Part shown: in pieces, positions 1 through 12,239 of the stretch
How positions within the stretch are numbered: the first letter of the stretch is position 1
Layout: each line of letters starts with the position of its first letter
Assembly (NCBI GenBank): GCA_025667525.1
Contig: CM046875.1
Coordinates: 528,079,079-528,143,078 of the forward strand
Reading direction: 5' to 3'
Source: Glebionis coronaria
Lineage: Eukaryota; Streptophyta; Magnoliopsida; Asterales; Asteraceae
Length of the DNA stretch: 64,000 nucleotides
The notes under the pieces: generated by a model
The model's database searches: none
Told to the model about the DNA's origin: nothing
Seen by the model: the letters and a program-made list of their open reading frames with translations, nothing else
Made by a program: the position numbers and the translations under genes

Positions 1-994
1 AATTGCATCATGAACCATTAAAATAACAAATAACGACTGTCTTCTAAAACTTCTCAACGTTAAAGAAAAGGAAATAAAAAACACAAACATGCGAACAGAG
101 CTTCCCCTTATTGTATAATCTTTTTATAGTCTTCCTGAGTTTGACATTGGATTCTTTCACGCACTTGTTATGTTATCAAAAGTATTTCATGAATTTCCAG
201 TTAGTACTTCGAAGTGGTATATAAAACACATAAAAAGGAAAAATGAATAAAAAGAGCAGCTGCTACAATATATGAGAAGAGTCAAGATGATATGCCTGAA
301 TGCTTTAAATCATGTGAAGGCATAAGAATAGGTTGTAAAATATTCAGATTATAATTATTTGAGGGTCAAAAGGTTAAATTATCAGTTTCATGTCATCTGC
401 AACAAAACTACTTACTCAAGGAGAATCTATATGTACCATTATCCAATACCAACCCCTTCATTTAACCACCCTCTAGGCGTAAATCATTACCCGAAAAAAG
501 ACTAATGCATTAAAAATGAGTGTATTCTTATTTTTAAGAGCATTCTCATCAGTCTCGTGCTCTAGATTCAGAAGTTTTATGCCATCAAAGTTGAGTACAA
601 GGAGGACTGTGACTTGGTACATAGACTGTAGTTTTATCACAATACACAACCAGAATTAGTATCTGAATGCTCCTTTCATAAAAAGACATTAGTTTTTCAT
701 TTATCAAGACATTAGTTTTAAAAATAATACCTGTATCAGCAAATTCCTCCACAAAATATTTGTTATAAGAGGTTCCCTGACAGAAGAAGAAGGAAGAAAC
801 ATAATAGGGTGAGCAAATAAACGAAATAAACCGGGCCAAAGATAATTCAAATAAATGGCTAAAACATGTTTAAGAAAAAGAAGCAGGAGAGCTGACCTCG
901 TGTCAATGCACAGGTAATGCTGCCTATGAATCAGGAACACTTCGAAGGGTTTGCACTTGTTTCCTTCCGTTGCTTTTTGACACAATTTCATTTA
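1..994. other. AT-rich DNA without recognised feature
   Basis: AT-rich sequence. The open frames here are short, overlap on both strands and show no recognisable domain. I see no gene, repeat or RNA that I can support. Confidence 0.5.
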
Positions 995-1370
995 CTAAAT
1001 CAAGTATCTAGAAGTTAATAAAACCATTAACAAAACAATGAGATTGCGATTTGAGAGCCATAGGTGCGCCACCAAAGGTGGTCCTCCTGGAAAATCCACC
1101 AAGAGCTGAGGCGTTGGGAACACCTCGGCCTCCAATTGTTGAGGTTGTGTGCGTCCCATGTCCATCCATGTGAATTCCTGACCTGCTATATCTTGGGTGG
1201 TGTTCAGATGGAAGTGAGACAAACCAGTAGTAGCAGGGGGTATCATAAAGGTTGAGGTTTGAACAACAGTGGCTCGAACTTTTGAACCAGAAGTGTCACC
1301 CGTATCAGTTTTTGTGATCACAACACCATCAGTCTCCGTAGTGTTCCGTGTGCCATTGTTCTTCGTCCAC
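995..1370 (-). pseudogene. Unrecognised exon-like fragment
   Basis: The minus strand is open for about 120 codons, reading from about 1370 down to 995. The reading runs from a stretch beginning EEWTKNNGTRNT through polar, Thr-rich sequence to QEFTWMDMGRTQPQQ and a Pro-rich end. A possible splice acceptor (TACATAG) lies just upstream, near 1371-1377, and an in-frame stop beyond it suggests the open frame begins at that acceptor. I do not recognise the family. It shares strand with the helicase, KAS and Helitron-like fragments at 1,985-8,400, so it may be another piece of the same chimeric element. It could also be a chance open frame. No function is claimed. Confidence 0.25.
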
Positions 1371-1377
1371 TCTTCTA

Positions 1378-1984
1378 TGTATCAACACTGATAAGGTAAA
1401 AATATTAATAGATTCAGAAGCTACATACACATTTGAAAAGAAAGTGCATAAAGTTATCAAAGTAACACTTTTTTATCATACTATCACATAAATTAAGGGG
1501 GTGTTCAAGCTTTTTTATTAAAACTTGTTATCTCTGCAAAACAACTCCAGATTACTAATTTATCTAACTTGATTCGGATAATATATTTTTCTCCATCACA
1601 ACAATTGGGTTTGACTACCGTCTCTTCAACTATTTTAACTAATTCAAGTAGTCTCTTTTAATCTATTTTCTCAATTGGGCTAGCATGCTGTCTTTTTCCA
1701 TCTCAATTGACTTATGTGTTACTTGGGTTCAGGATCATGCGGATTCACTTACTTGAGGGAGGTTATGAGGTGGATGATGAGTCACATAATGGGTAAAAAC
1801 AGAACATTTAAAAACAAAAATAAGTCGGATGAGTCGTGTTAGGTCTGATTGAGTCGTGCTGGGTATGATTGACCCCTGTTTTTATTTTTACATTTTTTAA
1901 AAAGTCAAACGCAGTCTGCAAAATCAATAGCAAAACGTGCTAAAAGTTATAAAAAGGCTCATTAATCATTACCTTTATATCCGA
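1378..1984. other. Non-coding stretch
   Basis: AT-rich DNA. Around 1,815-1,870 a short motif (GAGTCGTG, TGATTGA) is repeated, resembling degenerate plant intergenic repeats. No gene or element boundary could be supported. Confidence 0.4.
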
Positions 1985-2125
1985 GTTGAATTGATAATCC
2001 TGAAATATGGTAGCAATGATATTGTCGAGCTCCTCCTTTTGATAACGCTTTCAGTCTCTCATCATACCAAAAAAGGTCGCCACAGTAATGGCATACCTGG
2101 TGTATTCCAATGCAAGCCCTATACA
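1985..2125 (-). pseudogene. Decayed Helitron-like cysteine motif
   Basis: Reading the minus strand from about 2,120, the frame gives QVCHYCGDLFWYDERLK. This resembles the CxxC-x3-(L/F)WY-x-ER motif that stands upstream of the Rep domain in many plant Helitron Rep-helicase proteins. A Gly/Arg/Cys segment follows, as in that family. The flanking frame is unremarkable and no Rep or helicase motif was found nearby, so this is at most a small remnant. The match rests on remembered family consensus, not a search. Confidence 0.4.
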
Positions 2126-4270
2126 GATACAAAAAGGTAGAACACGATGAAGTAATTATAACAGGTGTAAGCAAATCATGACGAATAAATGTAATTGTAA
2201 CACAATGACCCAGATACATAAGATATAAATGGTAAAATAACTTGTTCGGGATGTCCTTTCACGTCTATTTTTTTTACGTGCTTGCGGTTGTCCAGTCGAC
2301 CCTATAAAAGTGACGGATATTAGTGAATTTATGGTATTTAAGCTGGGTTGAGATATAACGATGCCAAGAATCACCTGTTATAAAATAAGATTGTTGCTTT
2401 CTTATAAGATCCCTAAACGAATGTTAAGTAATAGTCTTTTACAATAATAGAATGATATTGATGAAAATTGATAAGGTTAACTGGTATGCAAGTATATTTT
2501 AAATTTAATAGTGTAACTTTATATATCAGATGCTCATGCTTACACATCAAAGGGAAAGGCGAAAAAAATTAAAGTTGACAACATCGCAAAAACTATGGGC
2601 TGTACTTATGATTCAGATTAACCAGGTTATGAGCCAGTTTTAAAAGGTTATGATTATGTTTAGAATGGTGCTTCAGGAGTATTATATCTGAGGTGAATTT
2701 AGCAAGGCCTTTGTTATATTCACTATGCTAGGTGAGCAGGTAAGAACTAATATGCAAAACACTTCAATTAAGGACTCGCTTTAGGTTCTTATACAAAGAG
2801 ATAATCATAACAATTGTATTAAATAACCAATAGCTATGTACCTGCGAATTTAGCTTGGCGATCACCAAGTCGATCATCCATTACCCGGTGTGTGACCAAA
2901 CGACTTTGGTTCGAAAAGATAGCAGACATTGATCAATGGATAACCATCAGGTCCTTCAGTAACACAACATAACAATGCCTTGATATCTTGCTGCAACATA
3001 CGATCATAGAATGGCCTACTAATCAACCGATTACTCTAAGAGATAACATTCTGTACGTGGGAAACGACCTAGATCCAGTATTACCTACGGAAAGGTGATA
3101 TAAAAGACAGTTTAAAAAAAGAAAATGGGGTCTCACAAGAACAAAATAATGAACATATTATCAGTTAGATAGACCGTGAGTACTGCCAATAAGCATGTCC
3201 GCTCTCAGCAGCCTATTGGCAAGCCAACCTCCTTTATGACATCAACAAATAGCTTGCCTGCAAACATTTTTTAAGTTACTTACCAGATCCAAGACTTTGT
3301 CTCACATCAGGTAAAACCAGCACTTTCTTGTTAAATTAACCCTTAGAAAGTGGGATCACACCATTTGCACATGAAAAAGCATAAACCCCGACCATCCTCA
3401 AATGTAGGACCTTTGGCCCACAATATGGTCTTCCAGGATATATAACACAGTTTAGTGTGTCAATTGAGTCTTAATTTCTTAAATATGGTTAGGTGATGCA
3501 AGTTCTATTCCTGGTAATACCAGCTATTATGGGAATTGAATAAGGCAAAATGGCACAGCCACCATTATAAGCACTATGAATATGCTTCTTTTATAATGAG
3601 TTGGAGGCTTGAATTCTAACAATATCAAATATCAATATGTCACTTATACTGATTATATTCATCGGGTGTAAAAACCTTATTAGCATTGATCAAGAACGAC
3701 ACCAATTGGTGTCCAAATATTCAGATTATTTTAAAAAAATCAGTTCACTTTAAAACTCAAGGTAAAAGAAAACTTACATTAGCCTGGTGAGTTCTTAACA
3801 CGAACATCCTACTGAATGTTGAAATTATTGTATTGAGTGCTTGACCATGAGCAACTTCTTATCCACCGAATGAATTTGAACTTGTAATCTACAAAAAAAC
3901 TATAGCTTCAAACTTGTGATACTATAAAATAGTTATCAGATCTGCACCTGTGGTTTAGTAAATAATTTCTACAACTGTACGTTTGCTTTTCCATTGAGCA
4001 AATTCAGAAACAAAATGTGTATGAGATTACATCAGCTATATACATCATAAATGGTAAAGAACTCAACAGGAACAGGAATAACATTTTAGAAAGTACACAA
4101 CAACCTGTTCTTTCTTGATATTTGTTTATAGGTGGATGAGAATGCATTTTATCAAAAGGCACTTAACATCGACATTCATGGAGTGTTAAAAAGGAAATAA
4201 CAACTGCCAAACAAATACATGTAGACCTATCATTGAAAAACCATTAGTATAACCTCATTTAGATTTAGGG

Positions 4271-4345
4271 TTTCCAGATATCTCACCCACCATAGACTTT
4301 GGTGTAAGGGAATGTTTGGTTGTTTCTCATTATCTAACAACAAAT
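4271..4345 (+). repeat. Dispersed 75-bp repeat, copy 1
   Basis: This segment, from TTCCAGATATCTCACCCACC to CTAACAACAAA, recurs almost unchanged at 5,778-5,853. The 3' flanks differ by an insertion of about 14 bp. It contains the string TGTTTGGTTGTTTC, which resembles MITE ends, but no inverted partner was found. Confidence 0.7.
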
Positions 4346-5777
4346 CTTTTTTCCTTTTAACCTGTTTGAGATAACATACGAATCAAATGATCTATTCATA
4401 AGTAAATGGGGAAACTGCAAAGTTTAGCAGAAATTAATCACTCGATACCCCTACATTTTATGTATGATGCCAATATAAATAGATAAGACGTGTATCGTAA
4501 GCGCTTAACATACTCTAAATATACTGATATCTGAATGCAAGATCTTAGGCACCAGTTTATTAGAAAAGTCTTGATACTGAACTAAAGTGATGTAGGTAGC
4601 TATGGAAGTTCTTAAGACACAAGACCGTAATTTTTCAGGCAGCAACACACCTGATGCTCTTCAGCATAGTTCATGGACTCCTACTTGGTTTGGCATACAA
4701 TTGCGACCAACACTGGAAATCCTTGAGAACCCTTTCTAAGGCTCAGATGTTCTCGGCTGAAGCGCTAGATGCCCTGTCTAAATTTAAAAAATGAAAAGAT
4801 GTTCAAATGTTTGATTTCCTGAATAGCAACCAAGGAAAAGTTGTGAAAATTAATTGAAGAATTCGTTTTTACTACATTGTTTAACAGTGAGCAATATTAC
4901 CTTCCCGCCCTGCGCACATGGTAAGACCCAACCAAAACCGACCTCCACCAAAGATGGTGGAATAATTACTAAGTTCAGTAATTTACGATCATGTTTTGAC
5001 AATCTGGAGGGGAAAACATCTACTGAATGAATGCAAAATCTACTTATATTGAAAAAAGAGTGGGTCAGGCCCCGGATGTATGCATAATCTGAGGCATCCT
5101 AGAAAGAAAATATTTGAATTCTGAATTATGTAGAAGAGAAGGTGTTGAGACCAGAAACCAAGATTTATGGAAAAGGAAGAGTTGGACTCCTTTATTACCC
5201 TTGGATGCCTAAAATAATATTTTGTGACTATCAGGGTAGAATTCGCAACAAAAGTGGAAATAATGGGTTTTCTGGTTTGTGAGGATGACGGCGGCAGGAC
5301 AATTGAAGTGTTTTAAGAAAGACTTGTGAGTGCCATGAAACTCAAGCGAGTCCTCCAAGAAAATACTTTCTTGCAACTACAAGAAGGGGTTGGGTTTCTC
5401 AGTTTCTCCAAAATAAGAGTTCCTTTATGTATAGTTCAAACATACCTCGAATGGTGCATACAGACTCGGGGTGATAGTTATAGATGCTGCTTCAAGGAAC
5501 GGAGTTGAAGCAGCATGACATGAAACATAAAGATCGGTAAACTGTGTTTTACGTAGTTCCAAAGCTCCTAAAAGTTCAAGATAATTGTCATTGGTTTAGT
5601 TTTTTTTAGTAGAGTGTTTGGTGTTGCTGAGTTCAATCCAGAGTCAACGTCTTTTTGGCCTCCTAATTCCTTGAATTTTGAACTGTTTACAGATCCTGAA
5701 AAATTCACTCAAATGTTAGTAAAAATCTATAATAAGGGGTACCTAAGATGTTATGTGTTTCTTTGCGGGGTAGCGGT

Positions 5778-5853
5778 TGTTCCAGATATCTCACCCACCA
5801 TAGACTTTGGTGTAAGGGGGTGTTTGGTTGTTTCTCATTATCTAACAACAAAC
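5778..5853 (+). repeat. Dispersed 75-bp repeat, copy 2
   Basis: Second copy of the segment at 4,271-4,345, in the same orientation about 1.5 kb away. It lies directly beyond the end of the WW-helicase fragment. Confidence 0.7.
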
Positions 5854-5879
5854 CTGTTTGAAAAAAATAAATTGCCCTG

Positions 5880-6516
5880 CTACATTTGACCATAAGGTGA
5901 TGGTTGTTGCATGTTAAACTGGGCCCCAGCGTATTGTGCAGCTTGGCAAGGCTGACTAATAGGCGGCGTTTAAACGGAATTAACAGCTGAAGGCTGATTT
6001 TGAGCAAGTGGAGCATCGTCTCTCGGGTTTTAAGCAGCTCTGTGATCTTGTTGATGAGGGTACTGCTGTAAATGCTGTTGTTGCATCACTTTTTGTGGCG
6101 TTTGTTGAGCCATGTTCGGCTGATATACCTCATGTGATGCATCTGTTGTTGATGTGGATGCTGGTAGCTTTGTGTTTGGTATATAAGCACCCTGGTACAA
6201 CTGAGGCAAGTTATTTCCTTGCTGATGCGGCATCTGTTGCTCAGGAATCGAATACATTTGATGTGCTTGTTGACCAGGAGCACCATTTGGTTGTGCTTGT
6301 AAAGACGAAGGTTTGGGTTCGGAAGGAACAGGAGGTGGGCCTAATGGCACCGGTGGAGTAGGTCTCTCATACTGAGTGACATTAGTTTCGGGACTCCAAT
6401 AGTACATCGCTACTGAACTCCCATCAATTAAACCCTTCCATGGTTCAGCTAAGGTCGGATCAGGTCGGATCAGGTCGGGCGTAACGAACCCCATTAGCAT
6501 CACCATCAGAAGCCAT
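5880..6516 (-). pseudogene. WW-domain DEAD-box RNA helicase N-terminal fragment (RH40/46-like)
   Basis: A minus-strand start codon at 6,514-6,516 in good context (ACCATGG) opens MASDGDANGVRYA. A 10-bp tandem duplication (AGGTCGGATC, plus strand 6,452-6,471) then shifts the frame. In the next frame the sequence reads PTLAEPWKGLIDGSSVAMYY and ends the domain with PETNVTQYERP. This is the WW domain found near the start of plant DEAD-box helicases RH40/RH46/RH14 (established family knowledge). A Pro/Gln-rich linker follows, as in RH40, and is readable to about 5,880 (AAQYAGAQFNMQQPSPYG) but crossed by two stops. The helicase core is absent: no Q, Walker A or DEAD motif was found downstream. In the intact family the protein unwinds RNA using ATP. 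This copy cannot make it. It is probably a truncated or captured 5' exon. Confidence 0.8.
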
Positions 6517-7440
6517 GGTTGATAAAATTCAAATATGCTAATGAAAGAAAAGTAAAAGTTAGTTGTTTATATCATAACATCCATCAAGACCAAATTCCAA
6601 AACAAACGATGTAACATAACAAAGAAATAGAACACGATTACAGCAAATAACACACAGATGAAAGAAAAATACTTAAAAACCCTAACAATCATAAACACGA
6701 GAACATCAGCGCAACTTCCGCTTCGAATTTAAAGAGCTAAAGACCAAATGTTAAAAAGTAACATGATTCAGAAAACAACATATAATATTACATATGTAAG
6801 CAATCTTGATGAATTCTTCCTTACACGCTTATACCTATAACCAACAATAATGCATAATACCTTCGCTATAACATAGTACTTTTTTTTTCTAACGAGTTCT
6901 AATTTCATTGCCAGTATTAATTTAGTACCAGCGTTCACCAAAAACAGAAGTAAGAAATAACCCACAGAAAAGCCAATAGCAACATAAACCAATGGCTTTA
7001 AAAATTCGCACAAATGCATGTCCGAAAACTCTACATCGATATCGGATTGATGAAAATAATCACATAAACCAATCTAACGTAACCATATGTATTTAATACA
7101 ACTATTATACAAACTATCAATATACAATTAATCAATTCACCTATCATAGCGACCAAATAACAATTAATTAATTAAAGCAAAACAAAAACACAACGCATTC
7201 ATTTGTAGTTTTATCTGCGGTGTATCAAAACGAAATAGACTTGGATAAAAGAATAAGATTCCCATTTCCTGAATTAAAGGTTTATATGTGAAGAGTCATA
7301 CCTCTGGAACCATTTTTGTTTGAGCTGGTAACGTCAATATCAAAGGCTTAGATTATGCCAGCACTGGAGCGGGCACAAACGATGCCAACGATGATACTAG
7401 TGAAACTTGAACGACCTCCACATCATATTAATGGTTAAAC
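6517..7440. other. Non-coding stretch between gene fragments
   Basis: AT-rich DNA between the helicase fragment and the KAS fragment. One short minus-strand frame (about 83 codons, 6,768-7,019) is hydrophobic but has no recognisable motif. Nothing else is supported. Confidence 0.4.
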
Positions 7441-7442
7441 GT

Positions 7443-7690
7443 TTAAAAGGCGTTCCAATATGATTGCTGAAAACTTCTTTGTGATGTATTGAAAGTGGAT
7501 AGGGTAGTTAAATCATATGAATTATCTGTAAACCCTTCTTGAGCTCGTTTCATACACATTGGTACTTCCGCAAAATGCGGTTCACTCGTTCCGCAAAAGC
7601 CTGAATACCACTCTCCCCTTTGATCAACCACTTCCATGTAAGTTTCTACTCCACATCCTAATGGCGTAACCATTCCTAAACCTACAAAAA
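7443..7690 (-). pseudogene. Fragment of mitochondrial 3-oxoacyl-ACP synthase (KAS) exon
   Basis: After a possible splice acceptor (TTTTTTGTAG), the minus strand reads LGMVTPLGCGVET. This matches the strongly conserved N-terminal motif of beta-ketoacyl-ACP synthases, in the form with Gly-Cys/Arg-Gly typical of the mitochondrial enzyme. A one-base change of frame then gives a sequence like WKWLIKGESGIQAF, corresponding to the next family segment, so the copy carries an early frameshift. The open frame continues to WNAF-stop at 7,443, but beyond about 30 residues it no longer resembles KAS. The catalytic Cys-His-His region is absent. KAS normally condenses malonyl-ACP with the growing acyl chain in fatty-acid synthesis. 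This is only a small piece, on the same strand as the helicase fragment. Confidence 0.65.
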
Positions 7691-7858
7691 AATAATCAAG
7701 AAGCCATGAAGCCTATTTACCTGTTTGGCATACTGCATTTTCAGGCAGCATACAGCCTGTTTCAAGGGTTTGGGCATAGTGAGTCGAACTTTTATTACTT
7801 AAAGGTCAATTAACTGAAAAACAAAACTAATTCCACTTATTAGGGGTAATTACACATA

Positions 7859-8000
7859 AGGGTGTTTTGGATTGCTTATTTAAATGATTACCCAAATTTG
7901 TTTTCTTAAATACTGCATAAAATAGCAAGTAGTTTTGAATAGAGTGTTGGTCAATACAAAAAAAATATAGTATGCAGATTAGCAATCCCAAACGCCCCCT
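7859..8000. mobile_element. Short MITE with imperfect terminal inverted repeats
   Basis: The left end reads AGGGTGTTTTGGATTGCT. The right end, reverse-complemented, reads AGGGGGCGTTTGGGATTGCT. The 142-bp interior is AT-rich and non-coding. No clear target duplication was seen, so the superfamily is left open. The GTGTTTGG-type end is common among plant MITEs. Confidence 0.6.
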
Positions 8001-8099
8001 AAAACTGTTTATCTCCTAATTTATTTTTGAAATAAGAAACTTCAAGCTACTTATGCAAAACTATGTATATCATACACAGATATTCAGTTAAGCAGTTTG

Positions 8100-8400
8100 A
8101 ATAACACCTCGTCATCATCTAAATCAGCTGGTAAAACACCTGGTATCGAGAGAAATATGGACCCCGCCTCGTAGGTTTGTTGTGCTCTCCGTTCTTTTGC
8201 TTCTGCTCTTCGTTCTTCTAATTCTGCAAGCAACTTAATCATACCCTTTTTATCCAATAAATGACCTGGTGTAACACCTGTAACCTAGAGAAGTATGGAC
8301 CGCCCCTCATGGGAGTGACTGAATCTTCCAATATTTCTGCTGATTTCTCACCCAAACCAGTAGTTAGAGCCAGTAAGCCTATACAGATACAAGACCTTTT
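8100..8400 (-). pseudogene. Charged, coiled-coil-like exon fragment with internal duplication
   Basis: The minus strand reads a segment containing KKGMIKLLAELEERRAEAKE, then RRAQQTYEAG, and ends PADLDDDEVLFKLL. This composition is unlike random AT-rich DNA and suggests a short coiled coil. A segment of about 30 bp (GGTCCATA.TTCTCT..., about 8,140-8,170) recurs at 8,275-8,300 in diverged form, so the piece may contain a local duplication. I do not recognise the source gene. Same strand as the neighbouring fragments. Confidence 0.35.
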
Positions 8401-8823
8401 ACAGACCTAATCAAAATCTAATATTTTTCTTACAAAAAAGAGAGCTAATCGAAATCCAATATTTTTTATGAATTCAATGGAATGCACAAACAAAAAAAAT
8501 ACTAAATTGTTACATAAATCGATAACTTAGTAAAGATTGATAGATTGAGACATAAAAAAGCCCCCAATGCGTAAAAATCACACGACTTTATAGACATACA
8601 CACCTGTCAGCATGCTTCTTGTGAATCCAATGCATAACATTCTCAATGTTTAGTTGTCAGTTTTCTTAACATCAATGTGTGCCTGAATCAAAGATAGCAA
8701 CTTCTTCACAAGTGACCTCAACTTATCAGTGGTGAAGTCCATTCCCTGTAAAGAGATTTGCAAATCCAAGTTAACATAATTAGTCATTCAACAATAATCA
8801 AGTTAACAACATATAAAACAAAT

Positions 8824-8926
8824 AATAACACAATCAATCAATTAAAACCTTATTAATAACTAAAAATCATTACAATAACACAATCAATTCATTCAAACCG
8901 TATTAATAACTGAAAATCATTACAAA
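8824..8926 (+). repeat. Tandem duplication, about 50-bp unit
   Basis: AATAACACAATCAATCAATT... and AATAACACAATCAATTCATT... are adjacent near-copies, each running on to a TTATTAATAACT.AAAATCATTACAA-type segment. Confidence 0.75.
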
Positions 8927-8932
8927 GGTTGA

Positions 8933-9027
8933 CGAGATCTGGATCTGCAAAACACAAACCACACTAACGATTGCTTTTTATTAATTAGGGTTGATGAGAT
9001 CCGGATCTGCAAAACACAAACCACACT
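8933..9027 (+). repeat. Local duplication, about 34-bp unit, spaced
   Basis: GAGATCTGGATCTGCAAAAC...CACACT at about 8,933-8,966 recurs as GAGATCCGGATCTGCAAAAC...CACACT at about 8,996-9,027. Confidence 0.7.
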
Positions 9028-9235
9028 TCATTAGGAAAATAACATTTACTAACGCATCTTGTGATATATGATAATTTTATCCATGAAAAGGTTTTTCCTT
9101 AGACCCGCATATTCAATCTTTTGATTGACAACCATTTGATGATAAAGAAAACATGATATTTGAGATGATTTGAATGTGAGGAAGACAGGAAATCAAGAAG
9201 AGGATCAAAAAGATAGTGACGGCTATTTTAGGGTT

Positions 9236-9259
9236 TTGTGTGTGTGTGTGTGTGTGTGT
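9236..9259 (+). repeat. (GT)n microsatellite
   Basis: About eleven uninterrupted GT dinucleotides. Confidence 0.9.
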
Positions 9260-9489
9260 TTCCGTGGCTAGAATAATGAAAAAACTGACTATAAACCTAT
9301 TATATATACCTGCGGTATCAAAACGCGGTTTTTTCCAAATTGCGTCCCGCTTTTTGCAAACTGCGTTTTCGGACACTATTTTTGGTAGGTTTATGAGATT
9401 TTTTAGCTAACAAACAAATTCTATTGGTTTAGAAGTGCCATGTCACATATGACATGGATTAGAGGTGTGGTATCAAGTCATAGTTATAC

Positions 9490-10179
<690 letters not shown>

Positions 10180-11480
10180 TTTCAAATACGTATTACTGTG
10201 GCTTTTTTAAGTTAGTTTTATTGTTTTTTTCGGATATATATTATTTGTGGTTTTTTTACTAAATAGTTGATCGTGTATTTTTTAGATATATATCACTTGG
10301 GTCTCTTTTGATTGGTCGTGTATTTTTTCGAATACGTATCACGTGTGTTATTTTTTAGTTTATTGTGTATTTTTTAATACATATCACCTGTGTCTGTTTT
10401 GGTTGTGTAGTTTTTGCGAAATATATCACTTGTCTATTTTTTAGTTGAGATTATGTATTATTTGGATACGTATCGCTTGTGTCTTTTTTTAATTGATCGT
10501 GTATTTTTCGAATACGTATCACGTGCGTCATTTTTTAGTTTATTGTGTATTTTTTTGAATACGTATCACCCGTGTCTTTTTTAATTGGTTGTGTAGTTTT
10601 TGCGAAATGTATCAATTGTCTATTTTTTAGTTGAGATTGTGTATTTTTGGATACGTATCACTTGTGTCTTTTTTTAATTGATTGTGTATTTTTTCGAATA
10701 CGTATCACGTGTGTCATTTTTTAGTTTATTGTGTATTTTTTTAATACGTATCACCCATGTCTTTTTTAATTGGTTGTGTAGTTTTTCCGAAATGTATCAC
10801 TTGTCTATTTTTTTAGTTGGGATTGTATATTTTTTTATACGTATGGCTTGTATCTTTTTTTTAATTGGTTGTGTATTTTTTTGCATATGTATCACATGCG
10901 TCTTTTTTTAGTTTATTGTGTATTTTTTTAAAAGGAATGCTACATCCACACCCATTTTACATAAAAACTTTCACATACACATGTGACATGTTAGTTGCAC
11001 CAATCACATTGGATTATATTTTCTTTTTCTTTTATAAACTACCAATAATTATTTGACACATAAGGGTGTGGATTTTTTGTGTGGAAATTGTAAGTGGATC
11101 TAGCATTTTTCTTTTTTTAATACGTATCACTTGTGTCTTTTTTAATTGCTTGTGTAGTTTTTGCGAAATGTATCACTTGTTTATTTTTTAGTTGGGATTT
11201 TGTATTTTTTGGATACGTATCGCTTGTTTCTTTTTTTAATTGGTTGTGTATTTTTTTGCATACGTATCACTTGAGTTTTTTTTAGTTGTTGTGTATATTT
11301 TTTAATACATATCAGTTAGATTTTTTTTTAGTTGGTTTTGTAGAATTTCAAAAACGTATCGCATGTGCATTTTTGAGCCGACTGTGTATATTATTTAGAC
11401 GTATTATTTGTGTCTTTTTTAAGTTGATTTCTAATTTTCTCGAATACGTATGTATTAGATGTTTCTTAGACGCGAACATG
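10180..11480 (+). repeat. Minisatellite with higher-order organisation
   Basis: Monomers of about 45-50 bp share the core TACGTATCAC followed by a TGTGTC-type segment, a T-rich run and a (G/A)TTGTGTATTTT-type spacer. Four monomer variants recur in fixed order: CGAATACGTATCACGTG, then AATACGTATCACCCGTG, then GCGAAATGTATCACTTG, then GGATACGTATCGCTTG. The first type appears near 10,327, 10,508, 10,694 and, diverged, 10,885, giving a higher-order period of about 180-190 bp. Copies decay at both edges. A MITE interrupts the array at about 10,930-11,110. The open frames across it are by-products of the T-rich repeat. Confidence 0.85.
10930..11110. mobile_element. MITE inserted in the minisatellite
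   Basis: AATGCTACATCCAC at 10,936-10,949 and GTGGATCTAGCATT at 11,094-11,107 form inverted repeats matching at 13 of 14 positions. Minisatellite monomers flank it on both sides, which marks it as a later insertion. The T-rich surroundings hide any target duplication. Superfamily not assigned. Confidence 0.7.
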
Positions 11481-12232
<752 letters not shown>

Positions 12233-12239
12233 ATGACTT

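Larger units (their letters stand above)
2220..5879. other. Long non-coding stretch
   Basis: About 3.6 kb of AT-rich DNA with only short frames on either strand (the longest is about 90 codons, without a recognisable domain). The only structure I could support is a repeated segment of about 75 bp, listed separately. Helicase core motifs belonging to the WW-domain fragment at 5,880-6,516 were looked for and not found. Confidence 0.45.

Noticed and set aside
5326..5508. 60-codon plus-strand frame beginning MSAMKLKRVLQ
   Set aside because: No domain, no splice context, and no relation to the minus-strand gene fragments.
5614..5889. 91-codon plus-strand frame
   Set aside because: Half of it lies in the dispersed 75-bp repeat, and no motif is recognisable.
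10180..11480. Regular repeats that might suggest a CRISPR-like array
   Set aside because: Monomers are contiguous variants without unique spacers, T-rich, and in a plant genome. They form a minisatellite. The same applies to 59,505-59,800 and 50,136-50,275.
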